This document shows positions 6,349 through 7,019 of a DNA stretch of 7,019 bases, in pieces. The DNA comes from Stenotrophomonas sp. (GTDB lineage: Bacteria > Pseudomonadota > Gammaproteobacteria > Xanthomonadales > Xanthomonadaceae): positions 1 to 7,019 of the forward strand of contig QFOV01000170.1 of assembly GCA_003248565.1 (NCBI GenBank), in the 5' to 3' direction. How positions within the stretch are numbered: the first letter of the stretch is position 1; each line of letters begins with the position of its first letter. The notes under the pieces were generated by a model that was not told where the DNA came from, did no database searches, and saw only the letters and a list, made by a program, of their open reading frames with translations. Both the position numbers and the translations under genes were made by a program.

Positions 6349-7019
6349 ATGAAAACGCGAAGCACCCCGATCGCACTCGCCCTGGCCCTGCTCGCTCCGG
6401 TGCTCGGCACCGGCGCCGTCGCCCATGCCGATACACCCGCCGCGGCCACCGCTACGCGCAGCGGCAACACACAGCCGCTTGCCGATGACGCACAACGCGT
6501 CATGGCGCTACAGGGTGCATGGAATGTGCGTTCCTTCGCTGGCCTGCAAGGCAGCCGTGGTCCGATTCCCGCCAATGCGTTCATCCGCACGGCAGATCTT
6601 GGGCGACTGACCGCCGCCGATCGCGACGCCCTTGCCGCCGCCGGCGTGACGCTGGACATCGATCTGCGCACGGCCGATGAGCAAACCCAGTCACCTGACC
6701 TGCTGGCCAGCGACGACCGCTTCGACTACCAGCGCATCTCGCTGATGGGTACGGAGAAGATGGATCTGCCGAAAATGATGAAGTCGTTCCCCGACTCCCT
6801 GGGCGAAGCCTATGTGCAATGGCTCGGCCACAGCCAACCGCAGTTCAAGCAGGTGTTCCAGCGCATCGCGGCCGAGAAAGACGGCACGGTGCTGTTCCAC
6901 TGCACGGCGGGCAAGGACCGTACCGGCATCATCGCCGGCCTGTTGCTGAACCTGGCCGGCGTTGCCGATGGCGACATCGTGCACAACTACGCGATCTCCG
7001 CGCACTACCTGGAAGGGCA
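6349..7019 (+). CDS. Exported tyrosine/dual-specificity-type phosphatase (Y_phosphatase3-like), truncated by right edge
   Basis: The visible 223 residues start with a signal peptide (about 1-27, ending AHA) and contain the catalytic P-loop HCTAGKDRTG at 184-193. Cys185 is the nucleophile and Arg191 the phosphate-binding residue of the CX5R signature. FIRTADLGRLT (78-88) and LDIDLRTADE (102-111) are the conserved N-terminal motifs of this family (PF13350, COG2365), which includes Mycobacterium MptpB with HCFAGKDRTG. MptpB-like enzymes act on phosphotyrosine, phosphoserine/threonine and phosphoinositides; which of these applies here is unknown. Location is probably periplasmic. The start at 6349 has GGAG at 6337-6340, eight bases upstream, and the 17-nt gap to the receptor gene implies cotranscription and shared TetR control. 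No stop codon is reached; typical members are about 250-290 residues, so a short C-terminal part is missing. Confidence 0.93.
   Translation, partial: MKTRSTPIALALALLAPVLGTGAVAHADTPAAATATRSGNTQPLADDAQRVMALQGAWNVRSFAGLQGSRGPIPANAFIRTADLGRLTAADRDALAAAGVTLDIDLRTADEQTQSPDLLASDDRFDYQRISLMGTEKMDLPKMMKSFPDSLGEAYVQWLGHSQPQFKQVFQRIAAEKDGTVLFHCTAGKDRTGIIAGLLLNLAGVADGDIVHNYAISAHYLEG

Overview
The window looks like chromosomal DNA from a high-GC gammaproteobacterium of the Xanthomonadaceae, with Stenotrophomonas-like genomes as the best guess. This is inferred from the strong G/C bias at third codon positions, two TonB-dependent outer-membrane receptors within 7 kb, and the domain mix (DUF4198-like and EF-hand proteins beside a receptor). 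No rRNA, housekeeping or other marker gene is present to fix the species.

Two transport loci are visible. The left one lies on the minus strand and reads from about 2990 towards base 1. A perfect 19-bp Fur-type palindrome (3005-3023) precedes an exported DUF4198-like protein (2155-2949), then a secreted multi-EF-hand protein (1280-2128, 26 nt later), then the N-terminal 374 residues of a TonB-dependent receptor of the hemoglobin/transferrin/lactoferrin type (1-1122, running off the left edge). The gap before the receptor (1123-1279) holds two hairpins, so the receptor may be partly uncoupled from the first two genes. The likely theme is iron-regulated uptake of heme, iron or another metal across the outer membrane, with two periplasmic helpers.

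The right locus is divergent. A TetR-family repressor (3289-3933, minus) faces a second TonB-dependent receptor (4058-6331, plus). A textbook TetR-type operator (3981-3998) sits in the 124-bp divergent gap. Seventeen nucleotides after the receptor begins an exported cysteine phosphatase with the P-loop HCTAGKDRTG (6349 to the right edge, 223 residues visible). Receptor and phosphatase look like one operon under TetR control, suggesting a ligand that is imported and dephosphorylated, or a phosphatase that acts on what the receptor brings in.

Between the loci, 2950-3288 (339 bp) has no convincing gene. It carries the Fur-type box, a candidate promoter and two inverted repeats. The most notable observations are the internal tandem duplication in the EF-hand protein, its placement in an iron-type operon, and the TetR/receptor/phosphatase module. 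No mobile element, CRISPR array, tRNA or rRNA was seen.
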